Position numbers and translations under genes: made by a program
In this document: positions 1-4,752 of the stretch, piece after piece
Layout of the letters: every line of letters starts with the position of its first letter
How positions within the stretch are numbered: the first letter of the stretch is position 1
The notes under the pieces: generated by a model
What the model saw: only the letters and a program-made list of their open reading frames with translations
What the model was told of the DNA's origin: nothing
Database searches by the model: none
From: Acidaminococcales bacterium
GTDB taxonomy: Bacteria; Bacillota; Negativicutes; Acidaminococcales; JAISLQ01
Length of the DNA stretch: 5,680 bases
Reading direction: 5' to 3'
Assembly (NCBI GenBank): GCA_031275255.1
Contig: JAISPA010000200.1
Coordinates: 1-5,680 of the forward strand

Positions 1-161
1 AAAGGAAAAATCCTGTTTTGGTATATTTTCTACAGGTGCAATGTAAGAGATTTTATCAGGAGGATTAAATTTAAATTGAAGATGGCGGTAAATCCTTGAC
101 TGATAGTGAAGCAAGACGCTTAATGAAAAGAATTAATGGCGTTCTTCGGTTTCAATGCTAA
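1..161 (+). pseudogene. possible frameshifted 3' end of an unrecognised gene
   Basis: One + strand frame is open from the window edge to a stop at 97-99. A second frame is open from 75 to the TAA at 159-161 and reads IEDGGKSLTDSEARRLMKRI followed by NGVLRFQC. That second peptide is rich in charged residues and looks protein-like, while the first frame reads through KGKILFWYIF. A single-base shift near the A/T-rich stretch at 67-77 would join them into one C-terminus. I do not recognise the family. It could equally be chance open frames in AT-rich DNA: 161 bases give little power. An AGGAGG at 58-63 sits 11 nt before an ATT codon at 75, so a tiny separate ORF with a rare start is a weaker alternative. 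A hairpin (CGGTTT 147-152 with AAACCG 160-165) lies over the end. Confidence 0.2.
96..124 (+). promoter_or_regulatory. weak candidate promoter for the threonine kinase operon
   Basis: TTGACT at 96-101 is followed after 17 nt by CTTAAT at 119-124. The -35 is good, but the -10 matches TATAAT at only four of six positions. It would place the start of transcription about 80 nt before the kinase gene. The same bases lie in a possible gene remnant, so this may be chance, and the operon may instead start upstream of the window. No cobalamin riboswitch features were seen in bases 1-212. Confidence 0.2.
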
Positions 162-212
162 ACCGCAGCATGATAAAAAAGCTTATTCAGCTATGGGACA
201 GGATGATTTAAC

Positions 213-1061
213 ATGGCAAGAGTTCCTGGTTCGTGCGGGGAGTTGGTGCAGGGCGTTATAGATGGCGGCGATCTTCTCATAACCTGTCCTATATCATGGT
301 ACAGCGAAGTCAGTATCAGCTTTGCCGGAAACGCTGCCGACGAGGCGGAAAACTGCAAATCTTATGCGGCCGTGCGCGCTTTTTTGCGCAACCATGGCTG
401 TGAACGGCCGTTTTCCTTAACGATAGCTTCAAAATTGCCACGCGGCAAAGGCATGGCCTCCAGCAGCGCGGATATAGCGGCGGCCTGCGCGGCGGCGGCC
501 TGCGCTTTGAATTTGCCGGCAGCGCCGGACGAGATCAAAGAAATCGCCTTGGCCATTGAGCCGACGGACGGGGTGTTTTTCCCGGGCATCGTCGCTTTTG
601 ACCATATCCGCGGCGAACGGTTGATAACCCTGGGCGTTCCGCCGGCGATAAAGCTGGCGATATTTGATTGCGGCGGGGAAATAGATACGATCGCTTTTAA
701 CAAAAGAACCGATCTTAAGGTGTTGCGCTTGGAAAAACAGGAAGAATTCGCGCAAGCCTACGCGCTTGTCCGGGAAGGAATCGCTGGCGGCAATCCGGTG
801 CTTGTCGCTAAAGGCGCGACAATCAGCGCTTTGGCCAACCAAAAAATATTAAACAAACCGTATCTGGAGAAAATGATCATCATTGGCAACAATTGCGGCG
901 CGCTTGGCGTAAACGCCGCGCATAGCGGCGTAGTGGCCGGCGTCTTATTCGACGGAGCCTGCGGCGGGGAATTTGAAAAATGCGTCCGGGACGTCCTTGC
1001 CGCCTGTCCGGGGCTGAACTATTTGGGGAGCGCCGGCCTGGTGGGCGGCGGAATCTTTTGA
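213..1061 (+). CDS. pduX: L-threonine kinase, PduX type (GHMP kinase family)
   Basis: This cytoplasmic enzyme phosphorylates L-threonine with ATP to give L-threonine O-3-phosphate, the substrate of CobD in making the aminopropanol linker of cobalamin. The protein is 282 residues. It begins with RVPGSCGELVQG (residues 3-14), the signature start of PduX. The GHMP-kinase ATP-binding motif follows as PRGKGMASSSADIAAA (76-91), and the glycine-rich GALGVNAAHSGVVAGVLF (229-246) forms the usual C-terminal motif. Length fits the family. The ATG at 213 is chosen because it lies just before the conserved PGSCGE block and has an ACAGGA ribosome site at 198-203, 9 nt away. The stop is 1 nt before the next start, and that gene is cobD, so the two are very likely translated from one message. 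The family call is firm. The threonine substrate is inferred from the family and from the cobD neighbour. Confidence 0.92.
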   Translation: MARVPGSCGELVQGVIDGGDLLITCPISWYSEVSISFAGNAADEAENCKSYAAVRAFLRNHGCERPFSLTIASKLPRGKGMASSSADIAAACAAAACALNLPAAPDEIKEIALAIEPTDGVFFPGIVAFDHIRGERLITLGVPPAIKLAIFDCGGEIDTIAFNKRTDLKVLRLEKQEEFAQAYALVREGIAGGNPVLVAKGATISALANQKILNKPYLEKMIIIGNNCGALGVNAAHSGVVAGVLFDGACGGEFEKCVRDVLAACPGLNYLGSAGLVGGGIF

Positions 1062-1062
1062 T

Positions 1063-2148
1063 ATGGGCGGCGGCAAGTTTGAACACGGCGGGAATGTTTA
1101 CCAGGCGGCGCGGCTGACCGGCAAAACGCCGGAATTGGATTTCAGCGCCAATATCAACCCGCTGGGCTTGTCGGCTAAAGTTCGGCGGGCGATCGAGGAT
1201 AATATCGCCAAAGTCGTTCATTACCCCGACCCGGCGGCTTTTGAGCTGCGGGAAGCGATCTCTTCGCATTACGGCGTATGGCCTGACACGCTGGTGCTGG
1301 GCAACGGGGCTGCCGAACTCATCTATCTTTTGTGCCATGTTTTGCGCCCGGCGAAAGTATTTCTGCCAGTGCCCTCTTTTGGCGAATATGAACGCGCAGC
1401 CTTGGCCGCGGGCGCCCACGTGGAATACTTTTATCTTGACGCCGGCGATTGCTTTAAAATCGACCTGAAAAAATTAGCTTGCGCCTTGCCGCTCGGCGCC
1501 CTGCTCTTTATGGGAAACCCGGACAATCCGGCCGGCAACCTCTTGCCGCAAAACGGTATGGGCGATTTTTTGGCGGCGGTGCGGGAAAAAGGCTGTTTCC
1601 TGGCGATTGACGAATCTTTCATTGATTTTTTGCCTAATCCCGAAGAATACACACTCCGGCGCTTTTGCGCGGAATACGATAATATGGCGGTCATCCACTC
1701 CATGACCAAATTTTTCGCCATACCAGGGCTGCGGCTGGGCTTTGGCGTGTTTCCTCCTATGCTGGCCTTGCGGCTTAAAGGCGCGGCCGATAGCTGGAAC
1801 GTGAACAGCCTGGCGCAGGCGGCGGGTAAAGCCGCGTTGTCTGACAAAGCTTATATAACGGAAAGCCGGACGCTTGTTGCGCGGCTGCGGCGTGAGTTGG
1901 CGGCGGCGCTGTCCGCCTTCCCTGCGGTGAAGGTGTTTCTTTCGCCGGCAAATTTTTTGTTGCTTGATATAAGAAATACCGGCCTGACCGCAAAGCAATT
2001 ATGTGAAAAATTAGCCGGGCGCGGCATCCTCATCAGGGACTGTGGCAATTATCCGGGGCTTGACGGCGGTTATGTCCGCGTCGCCGTGCGCGGGCAGGCG
2101 GAAAACGAAAAGCTCTTACAGACATTGCAAGAGTTTATCGGTTGTTAG
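1063..2148 (+). CDS. cobD: threonine-phosphate decarboxylase CobD
   Basis: This PLP-dependent, class I/II aminotransferase-fold enzyme decarboxylates L-threonine O-3-phosphate to (R)-1-amino-2-propanol O-2-phosphate, which CbiB attaches to adenosylcobyric acid. The 361 residues match the usual length. Visible landmarks are FEHGGNVYQAARLTG (6-20), the CobD-type N-terminus; DFSANINPLG (26-35); GNGAAELI (80-87) in the PLP phosphate-binding area; GNPDNPAG (151-158); AIDESF with Asp183; SMTKFFAIPGLRLGF (213-227) with Lys216 as the Schiff-base lysine; and YVRVAVR (337-343), carrying the C-terminal arginines. The start at 1063 is 1 nt after the kinase stop. There is no clear Shine-Dalgarno beyond the GGCGGCGGAA at the kinase end, so translational coupling is likely. 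HisC (histidinol-phosphate aminotransferase) is the closest look-alike, but the N-terminus and the PduX neighbour favour CobD. The last codons and TAG stop lie next to, and may touch, a dispersed repeat. Confidence 0.94.
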   Translation: MGGGKFEHGGNVYQAARLTGKTPELDFSANINPLGLSAKVRRAIEDNIAKVVHYPDPAAFELREAISSHYGVWPDTLVLGNGAAELIYLLCHVLRPAKVFLPVPSFGEYERAALAAGAHVEYFYLDAGDCFKIDLKKLACALPLGALLFMGNPDNPAGNLLPQNGMGDFLAAVREKGCFLAIDESFIDFLPNPEEYTLRRFCAEYDNMAVIHSMTKFFAIPGLRLGFGVFPPMLALRLKGAADSWNVNSLAQAAGKAALSDKAYITESRTLVARLRRELAAALSAFPAVKVFLSPANFLLLDIRNTGLTAKQLCEKLAGRGILIRDCGNYPGLDGGYVRVAVRGQAENEKLLQTLQEFIGC

Positions 2149-2180
2149 GGCATGTCCACGCTATCGCTCGCCGTGCGTTT

Positions 2181-2208
2181 TATCCATGTTTTAACTAGGG
2201 AACAGTAT
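2181..2208 (+). repeat. dispersed repeat arm ending in GGGAACAGTAT (copy 1)
   Basis: The 28 bases here closely match 4111-4137: both read TATCC(A/G)TG(T/C)T(T/C)TAAC and, after a short variable spacer, end with the identical GGGAACAGTAT (2198-2208 and 4127-4137). On the other strand the end reads ATACTGTTCCC, which resembles the ends of the palindromic elements at 2864-3019 and 4054-4137. A possible other arm, TTTATC...GGGCATG-TCC, would lie around 2133-2156 and overlap the end of cobD, but that match is weak. It fills part of the 100-nt gap between cobD and the phosphatase gene. No terminator was seen here. Confidence 0.6.
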
Positions 2209-2248
2209 TAACTTAAAGGAAGATTAAATTTATTGAGGTAATCCATAC

Positions 2249-2860
2249 ATGAGAAACATTTATCTGATCAGGCATGGGGAGACGACCTGGAACAGCACCA
2301 GCCGCCTTCAAGGCACTACCGATGTCGAGCTTTCCGAAAACGGCCTCCGGCAGGCGCAAAAACTGGCGGAACGGTTGGCCGGCAACAAATTCGCGGCGGT
2401 TTACGCCAGCGATCTTAAACGCGCGGCGGCAACCGCTGGCCTGATCGCGGAAAAACACGGCCTGACCATAATGCTGGAGCCGCTTTTCCGGGAAATGTCC
2501 TTTGGCGAATGGGAAGGGCTGGATGTTGATACTATCAACAAAAAATGGCCCGGGCAGCTTAGAAATTTATTTGAAAACGCCAATGGTTTCAAAATACCGG
2601 GCGGGGAAGGTTTTGACAATCTGCGGCGGCGCGTTTCCGGGGCATTTCAGGCGATGGTGGACCGGCACGGCGCGGGCGAAGACGTCGCAGTTGTGGCGCA
2701 CGGCGGGACCATCCGGGCGATAATCGGCAATGTGCTTAACCTGCAGGCAGCTACCGTATGGAGATTCCGGCTGGACAACGCCGGGATCAGCATATTGTCG
2801 ACCTTTGCCGACCGGTTTTCCATATCGCTGCTCAATGACACAAACCATCTGTCGGTTTGA
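2249..2860 (+). CDS. cobC: histidine phosphatase, probable alpha-ribazole phosphatase (CobC-like)
   Basis: This cytoplasmic phosphatase of the phosphoglycerate-mutase-like superfamily probably removes phosphate from alpha-ribazole 5'-phosphate or adenosylcobalamin 5'-phosphate. Its 203 residues show the catalytic LIRHGETTWN (6-15; phospho-accepting His9, Arg8), the QGTTDVELSENG block (21-32), SDLKRAAATA (54-63) with a conserved Arg58, REMSFGEWEG (81-90) with Glu82, and VVAHGGTIRAI (148-158) with the second catalytic His151. The start is supported by GAGGT at 2235-2239, 9 nt before ATG. The superfamily is certain from these motifs. The cobalamin role is inferred from position directly behind pduX-cobD, because the same fold includes GpmB-like and other broad phosphatases. 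It is separated from cobD by 100 nt containing a repeat, so it could be in the same operon or have its own promoter. No obvious terminator follows. Confidence 0.85.
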   Translation: MRNIYLIRHGETTWNSTSRLQGTTDVELSENGLRQAQKLAERLAGNKFAAVYASDLKRAAATAGLIAEKHGLTIMLEPLFREMSFGEWEGLDVDTINKKWPGQLRNLFENANGFKIPGGEGFDNLRRRVSGAFQAMVDRHGAGEDVAVVAHGGTIRAIIGNVLNLQAATVWRFRLDNAGISILSTFADRFSISLLNDTNHLSV

Positions 2861-2863
2861 TTA

Positions 2864-3019
2864 ATGCTATTTACCGGCTAAAACCCTATATAAGATTTAC
2901 GAGATGATTTATTGCCCTGCGAGGCGCAAAACGCAGGTAGTATTCGTAGGGTGAGGCGTGCCTCGCCCGCATGGCAAATCAGCCGCAAAGATGCCACAAT
3001 TTTAGCCGGGCAGCAGTAT
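2864..3019. repeat. 156-bp palindromic MITE-like element A
   Basis: The ends form an inverted repeat: ATGCTATTTA then CCGGCTAAAA (2874-2883) on the left, and TTTTAGCCGG (3000-3009) then GCAGCAGTAT on the right. The inner ten bases match perfectly. The right arm (2982-3019) is homologous, in reverse, to 4054-4092: both carry ATACT-N4-CCCGGCTAAA-N4-TGGCATC(T/C)TTGCGGC. Inside lies TTGCCCTGCGAGGCGCAAAA (2912-2931), similar to TTGCCGGGCAAGGCGCAAAA at 3885-3904 in element B. A further 8-bp inverted pair, TTGCCCTG (2912-2919) and CAGGGCAA (3047-3054), reaches past the right end, so the true boundary is uncertain. No protein-coding potential is visible. Confidence 0.65.
2949..2968. repeat. REP-like hairpin GGGTGAGGC-GT-GCCTCGCCC
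   Basis: A 9-base arm at 2949-2957 pairs with 2960-2968, with a single G-T wobble, around a GT centre. This compact GC-rich hairpin lies inside element A. It lacks a following T-run, so it is not an obvious rho-independent terminator, although it could slow exonucleases or polymerase downstream of the phosphatase gene. Confidence 0.6.
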
Positions 3020-3171
3020 AAAATCCGCTGCCGATGCCGCCCCCGGCAGGGCAAACTTGGCCGCCGCAATTTTATGTAATCCCCATTCGACAGCTATGGC
3101 GCTGATTTATAGGGGTATTGCCGAGGGGATGCTGTTAAAGAAAAAAGTTTTCTTAAATTTTTCAAATTTTC
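3020..3171. other. non-coding spacer with hairpin and AT-rich UP-element-like tract
   Basis: No gene is supported here. GGCAGC (3009-3014) can pair with GCTGCC (3027-3032). The stretch 3135-3171 is strongly A/T-rich, with A-runs and T-runs directly in front of the -35 box at 3172, as expected of an UP element that binds the RNA polymerase alpha subunit. The same tract holds a 7-bp inverted repeat, AAGAAAA (3138-3144) and TTTTCTT (3148-3154), too AT-rich to be a strong terminator. Confidence 0.45.
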
Positions 3172-3200
3172 TTGACTTTGCCGCTGATTGTAAATATAAT
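3172..3200 (+). promoter_or_regulatory. near-consensus sigma-A promoter of the zinc-ribbon gene
   Basis: TTGACT (3172-3177) and TATAAT (3195-3200) are separated by exactly 17 nt, a five-of-six -35 and a perfect -10. An A/T-rich tract lies immediately upstream. Transcription should begin near 3206-3208, leaving a leader of about 130 nt before the GTG at 3336. The quality of the match suggests strong expression from housekeeping polymerase. Confidence 0.85.
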
Positions 3201-3205
3201 TTAAG

Positions 3206-3326
3206 CATACCAATTATCCAATGGACCTACAGTCAGACTGAGACCTTCTCCCATCCAAACCAATGGCGGAGAGAAAGCTAAGGGGACTCTGTGGACGCCT
3301 AAATGGGTATGGAAGAGTAGAAGGAG
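3206..3326 (+). promoter_or_regulatory. structured 5' leader RNA, candidate cis-regulatory element
   Basis: Three helices nest without conflict. P1 joins CATACC (3206-3211, at the predicted transcript start) with GGTATG (3306-3311). P2 joins 3227-3234 with 3285-3294, eight pairs including one G-T, with a two-base bulge at 3289-3290. P3 is a hairpin, 3246-3254 with 3263-3273, around the loop CCAAACCA. P3 uses most of CCTTCT (3244-3249), which is also complementary to the ribosome site AGAAGG (3319-3324), so P3 formation and ribosome-site masking exclude each other. A second alternative pairs GGCG (3265-3268) with CGCC (3296-3299) and AGAG (3270-3273) with CTCT (3287-3290), which would break P2 and P3. 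CCAATGG occurs twice (3218-3224, 3260-3266). The pairings were found by eye. I do not recognise a known riboswitch class, and no ligand is implied. Confidence 0.5.
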
Positions 3327-3335
3327 TGTTAAAAA

Positions 3336-3620
3336 GTGAAAGAAGACAAGACATTAGTATGTCGCGATTGCGGCGCGGAATTTGTATTTTCCGCATCAGA
3401 ACAGGAGTTTTACGAATCAAAAGGGTTTGCCAATGAGCCCGGGCGTTGTCCCACATGCCGTTCGGCGCGTAAACAGCGCAACGGCGGCGAACGTGCTCCC
3501 CGTCAGATGTACCCGGCGGTTTGCGCGGAGTGCGGAGTGGAAACGGAAGTACCGTTCCGCCCGTCCATGGAACGCCCGGTTTATTGCCGCGCGTGTTTCA
3601 GCGCCCGGAGCGGGAAGTAA
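3336..3620 (+). CDS. small double zinc-ribbon protein of unknown function
   Basis: The 94-residue cytoplasmic protein has eight cysteines in four CxxC pairs: CRDC (9-12), CPTC (38-41), CAEC (63-66) and CRAC (84-87). The first two pairs frame a ribbon with the EFVFSASEQEFYESKGF stretch (15-31), typical of the zf-trcl 'probable zinc-ribbon' family common in anaerobic Firmicutes. The last two frame a second ribbon. The linker (residues 43-60) is basic (RSARKQRNGGERAPRQ), which would suit nucleic-acid contact. The start is GTG, chosen because AGAAGGAG (3319-3326) lies 9 nt upstream and the next Met codon is far inside. It stands alone between its own promoter and a terminator. Relatives are sometimes annotated as cold-shock or cytosolic zinc-ribbon proteins without proven function. 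Zinc binding is inferred from the cysteine pattern; a nucleic-acid role is only a suggestion. Confidence 0.9.
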   Translation: MKEDKTLVCRDCGAEFVFSASEQEFYESKGFANEPGRCPTCRSARKQRNGGERAPRQMYPAVCAECGVETEVPFRPSMERPVYCRACFSARSGK

Positions 3621-3732
3621 TTTTGTTGCTAAACCCAAACGCCCTAAGTCCGGCGTGTACCCGGCTGACAAGCAGCGAGAGTTGAGTCTTTGCTGAGTGC
3701 GGCCCCATGCAATTGAAATGATTATGTACTGG

Positions 3733-3765
3733 AATATCGTCTGTGTGCGCATGGACGATATTTTT
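3733..3765 (+). terminator. rho-independent terminator after the zinc-ribbon gene
   Basis: AATATCGTC (3733-3741) pairs perfectly with GACGATATT (3754-3762) around a 12-base loop, and the descending arm runs into TTTTTATT (3761-3768). It lies 112 nt past the stop codon and just before the bioY promoter, separating the two transcription units. The spacer 3621-3732 contains only weak hairpins, for example ACGCC with GGCGT, and no gene. Confidence 0.85.
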
Positions 3766-3775
3766 ATTGCCCGAA

Positions 3776-3806
3776 AGGTTAACCGAAAAAAATATATGGT
3801 TGACTA
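3776..3806 (+). promoter_or_regulatory. candidate BirA (biotin repressor) operator
   Basis: The half-sites AGGTTAACC (3776-3784) and GGTTGACTA (3798-3806) are separated by 13 A/T-rich bases. The Firmicutes BirA operator, as I know it, is close to TTGTTAACC-N13-GGTTAACAA. Each half-site here matches seven of nine bases, with the right orientation and spacing. The right half covers the -35 box of the promoter at 3800-3828, so bound holo-BirA would block polymerase. The next gene is bioY, a classic BirA target. The weak points are the imperfect outer bases and the ~400-nt distance to bioY. Confidence 0.6.
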
Positions 3807-3828
3807 AAGGGACGCCATCATTTATACT
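3800..3828 (+). promoter_or_regulatory. sigma-A promoter of the bioY-thiolase unit
   Basis: TTGACT (3800-3805) and TATACT (3823-3828) are separated by 17 nt, each matching five of six consensus positions. It lies 35 nt past a terminator and is overlapped by the BirA-like dyad. The predicted start near 3835 gives a ~365-nt leader before bioY, most of it palindromic repeat DNA. A second promoter inside that leader cannot be excluded. Confidence 0.7.
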
Positions 3829-3834
3829 TATAGC

Positions 3835-4057
3835 GTAATACCTTGTAACACCTAAAGGCTGTCAGCAAACGGCGAAGATTTTTTTGCCGGGCAAGGCGCA
3901 AAACATAGGCGAACCCGGGCAGAATGCCTGCCTTCCTTGGCGCATTCTGCATTTGGCCGACCTTGGCCTTCACAGGTTCGGCGAGGCTTTGCAACACTGC
4001 CCGGCGGGAAAAAGACCGGCGGTTGGTAAACTTTTAGGTGTTACGGGGTAGTAATAC
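3835..4057. repeat. ~220-bp nested palindromic MITE-like element B
   Basis: Four inverted pairs nest inside one another: GTAACACCTAAA (3845-3856) with TTTAGGTGTTAC (4033-4044); GCCGGGCA (3886-3893) with TGCCCGGC (3998-4005); CGAACC (3910-3915) with GGTTCG (3975-3980); and GCAGAATGC (3919-3927) with GCATTCTGC (3942-3950). All are perfect matches. The direct repeat GTAATAC flanks the unit (3835-3841 and 4051-4057) and could be a target duplication. The segment at 3885-3904 resembles one inside element A. No open frame of note exists, so if mobile it would depend on a transposase elsewhere. Confidence 0.7.
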
Positions 4058-4137
4058 TATATCCCCGGCTAAAGCCATGGCATCCTTGCGGCAAAACAGC
4101 CCGCAAACCTTATCCGTGCTCTAACCGGGAACAGTAT
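4054..4137. repeat. 84-bp imperfect palindromic element C
   Basis: The left arm (4054-4092) starts ATACTATATCCCCGGCTAAA, and the right arm, read on the other strand from 4137, starts ATACTGTTCCCGGTTAGAGC. The two arms align with a few gaps, giving one long imperfect hairpin. The left arm matches element A's right arm in reverse (2982-3019), and the right arm (4111-4137) matches 2181-2208. It abuts element B, sharing the ATAC at 4054-4057, and lies wholly in the leader of bioY. Confidence 0.65.
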
Positions 4138-4200
4138 GGAACCGGGAAAACAGCGCGTACGTAACCGCCGCAGGCAGGTTGTGCGCCAAGGGGGCTTATC

Positions 4201-4752
4201 ATGAATACTGCGGGCAAACTGAAAGATTTCATCTATGCGGCGCTCTTTGCCGCGCTGACCATCAGCCTGGGCTTTGTGTCCATTCCCGTGCCGTTCAGCC
4301 CGGTGCCTATCTCGGGCATAAGTTTGGGCATTATGTTGTCCGGCAGCATGTTGAGTGTGCGGCAGGCGGTAAATAGCGTCTTGGCGCTTATTCTCATGGG
4401 CGCGGTCGGGCTGCCGGTATTTTCCGGCTTTGCCGGGGGGCTGGGCGTACTTTTAGGGCCGCGCGGCGGATATTATCTGGGCTTTATGGCAGGGGCGGGA
4501 GTTATCGCTTTCCTGCGCGGCAGCAACGCCGGCCTGGCCAGATTTTTCCTTGTCAACACATTGGGCGGCATACTTATCGTTTACCTGTTTGCCGTTCCCT
4601 GGCTGGCCTTTGTTACCGGCATGGATTTTTGTCAGGCTCTGGCCGCCGGCGCCCTGCCTTTTATCATCGGCGATCTGCTAAAAGCGGCTGTTGCCAGTAT
4701 GCTGGCGGTTGCCGTGCGTAAACATGCCGACAGGTTTCAGACGGCTAAATGA
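4201..4752 (+). CDS. bioY: BioY, biotin-binding S component of an ECF transporter
   Basis: This integral membrane protein captures biotin for uptake. In most Firmicutes it works with a shared EcfA1A2T energy module, none of which is encoded here. The 183 residues are the usual BioY length and mostly hydrophobic, fitting about six membrane helices. Family blocks are PVPFSPVPISGISLGIMLSG (29-48), GLPVFSGFAGGLGVLLGPRG (70-89) followed by GYYLGF, and PFIIGDLLKA near the C-terminus (153-162). The ATG at 4201 is preceded by AAGGGG at 4188-4193. The C-terminus overlaps the thiolase start by ATGA, so the pair is translationally coupled. Control by BirA is suggested by the dyad at 3776-3806. The identification is firm. 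Dependence on a separate ECF module is inferred from the absence of BioM/BioN genes nearby in the window. Confidence 0.95.
   Translation: MNTAGKLKDFIYAALFAALTISLGFVSIPVPFSPVPISGISLGIMLSGSMLSVRQAVNSVLALILMGAVGLPVFSGFAGGLGVLLGPRGGYYLGFMAGAGVIAFLRGSNAGLARFFLVNTLGGILIVYLFAVPWLAFVTGMDFCQALAAGALPFIIGDLLKAAVASMLAVAVRKHADRFQTAK

Noticed and set aside
1..212. Cobalamin riboswitch before the cobalamin genes
   Set aside because: No B12-box-like sequence or multi-helix arrangement was seen, and the region is too AT-rich and short of helices.
362..842. Long - strand open frames under the threonine kinase gene
   Set aside because: They are shadows of GC-rich coding sequence; the + strand frame carries clear PduX and GHMP motifs.
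2841..3171. CRISPR array or tRNA gene in the repeat-bearing gap
   Set aside because: Repeats here are inverted and irregular rather than regularly spaced direct repeats, and no cloverleaf or TψC-like block is visible.
3057..3281. 74-codon + strand open frame starting at TTG
   Set aside because: It runs through the AT-rich tract, the near-consensus promoter and half of the leader RNA, has no ribosome site and shows no recognisable domain.
3382..3696. 104-codon + strand open frame overlapping the zinc-ribbon gene
   Set aside because: It is out of frame with a protein whose four CxxC pairs are convincing, and it lacks its own ribosome site.
3639..3700. Second terminator or small RNA after the zinc-ribbon stop
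   Set aside because: The hairpins (ACGCC with GGCGT, and CAGCGAG with TTTGCTG using two wobbles) are weak and lack a T-run; the terminator at 3733-3765 is sufficient.
4161..4180. GTAACC-N10-GGTT as a BirA site closer to bioY
   Set aside because: Only four bases of each arm pair properly and the spacer is 10 rather than 13; the dyad at 3776-3806 fits far better.
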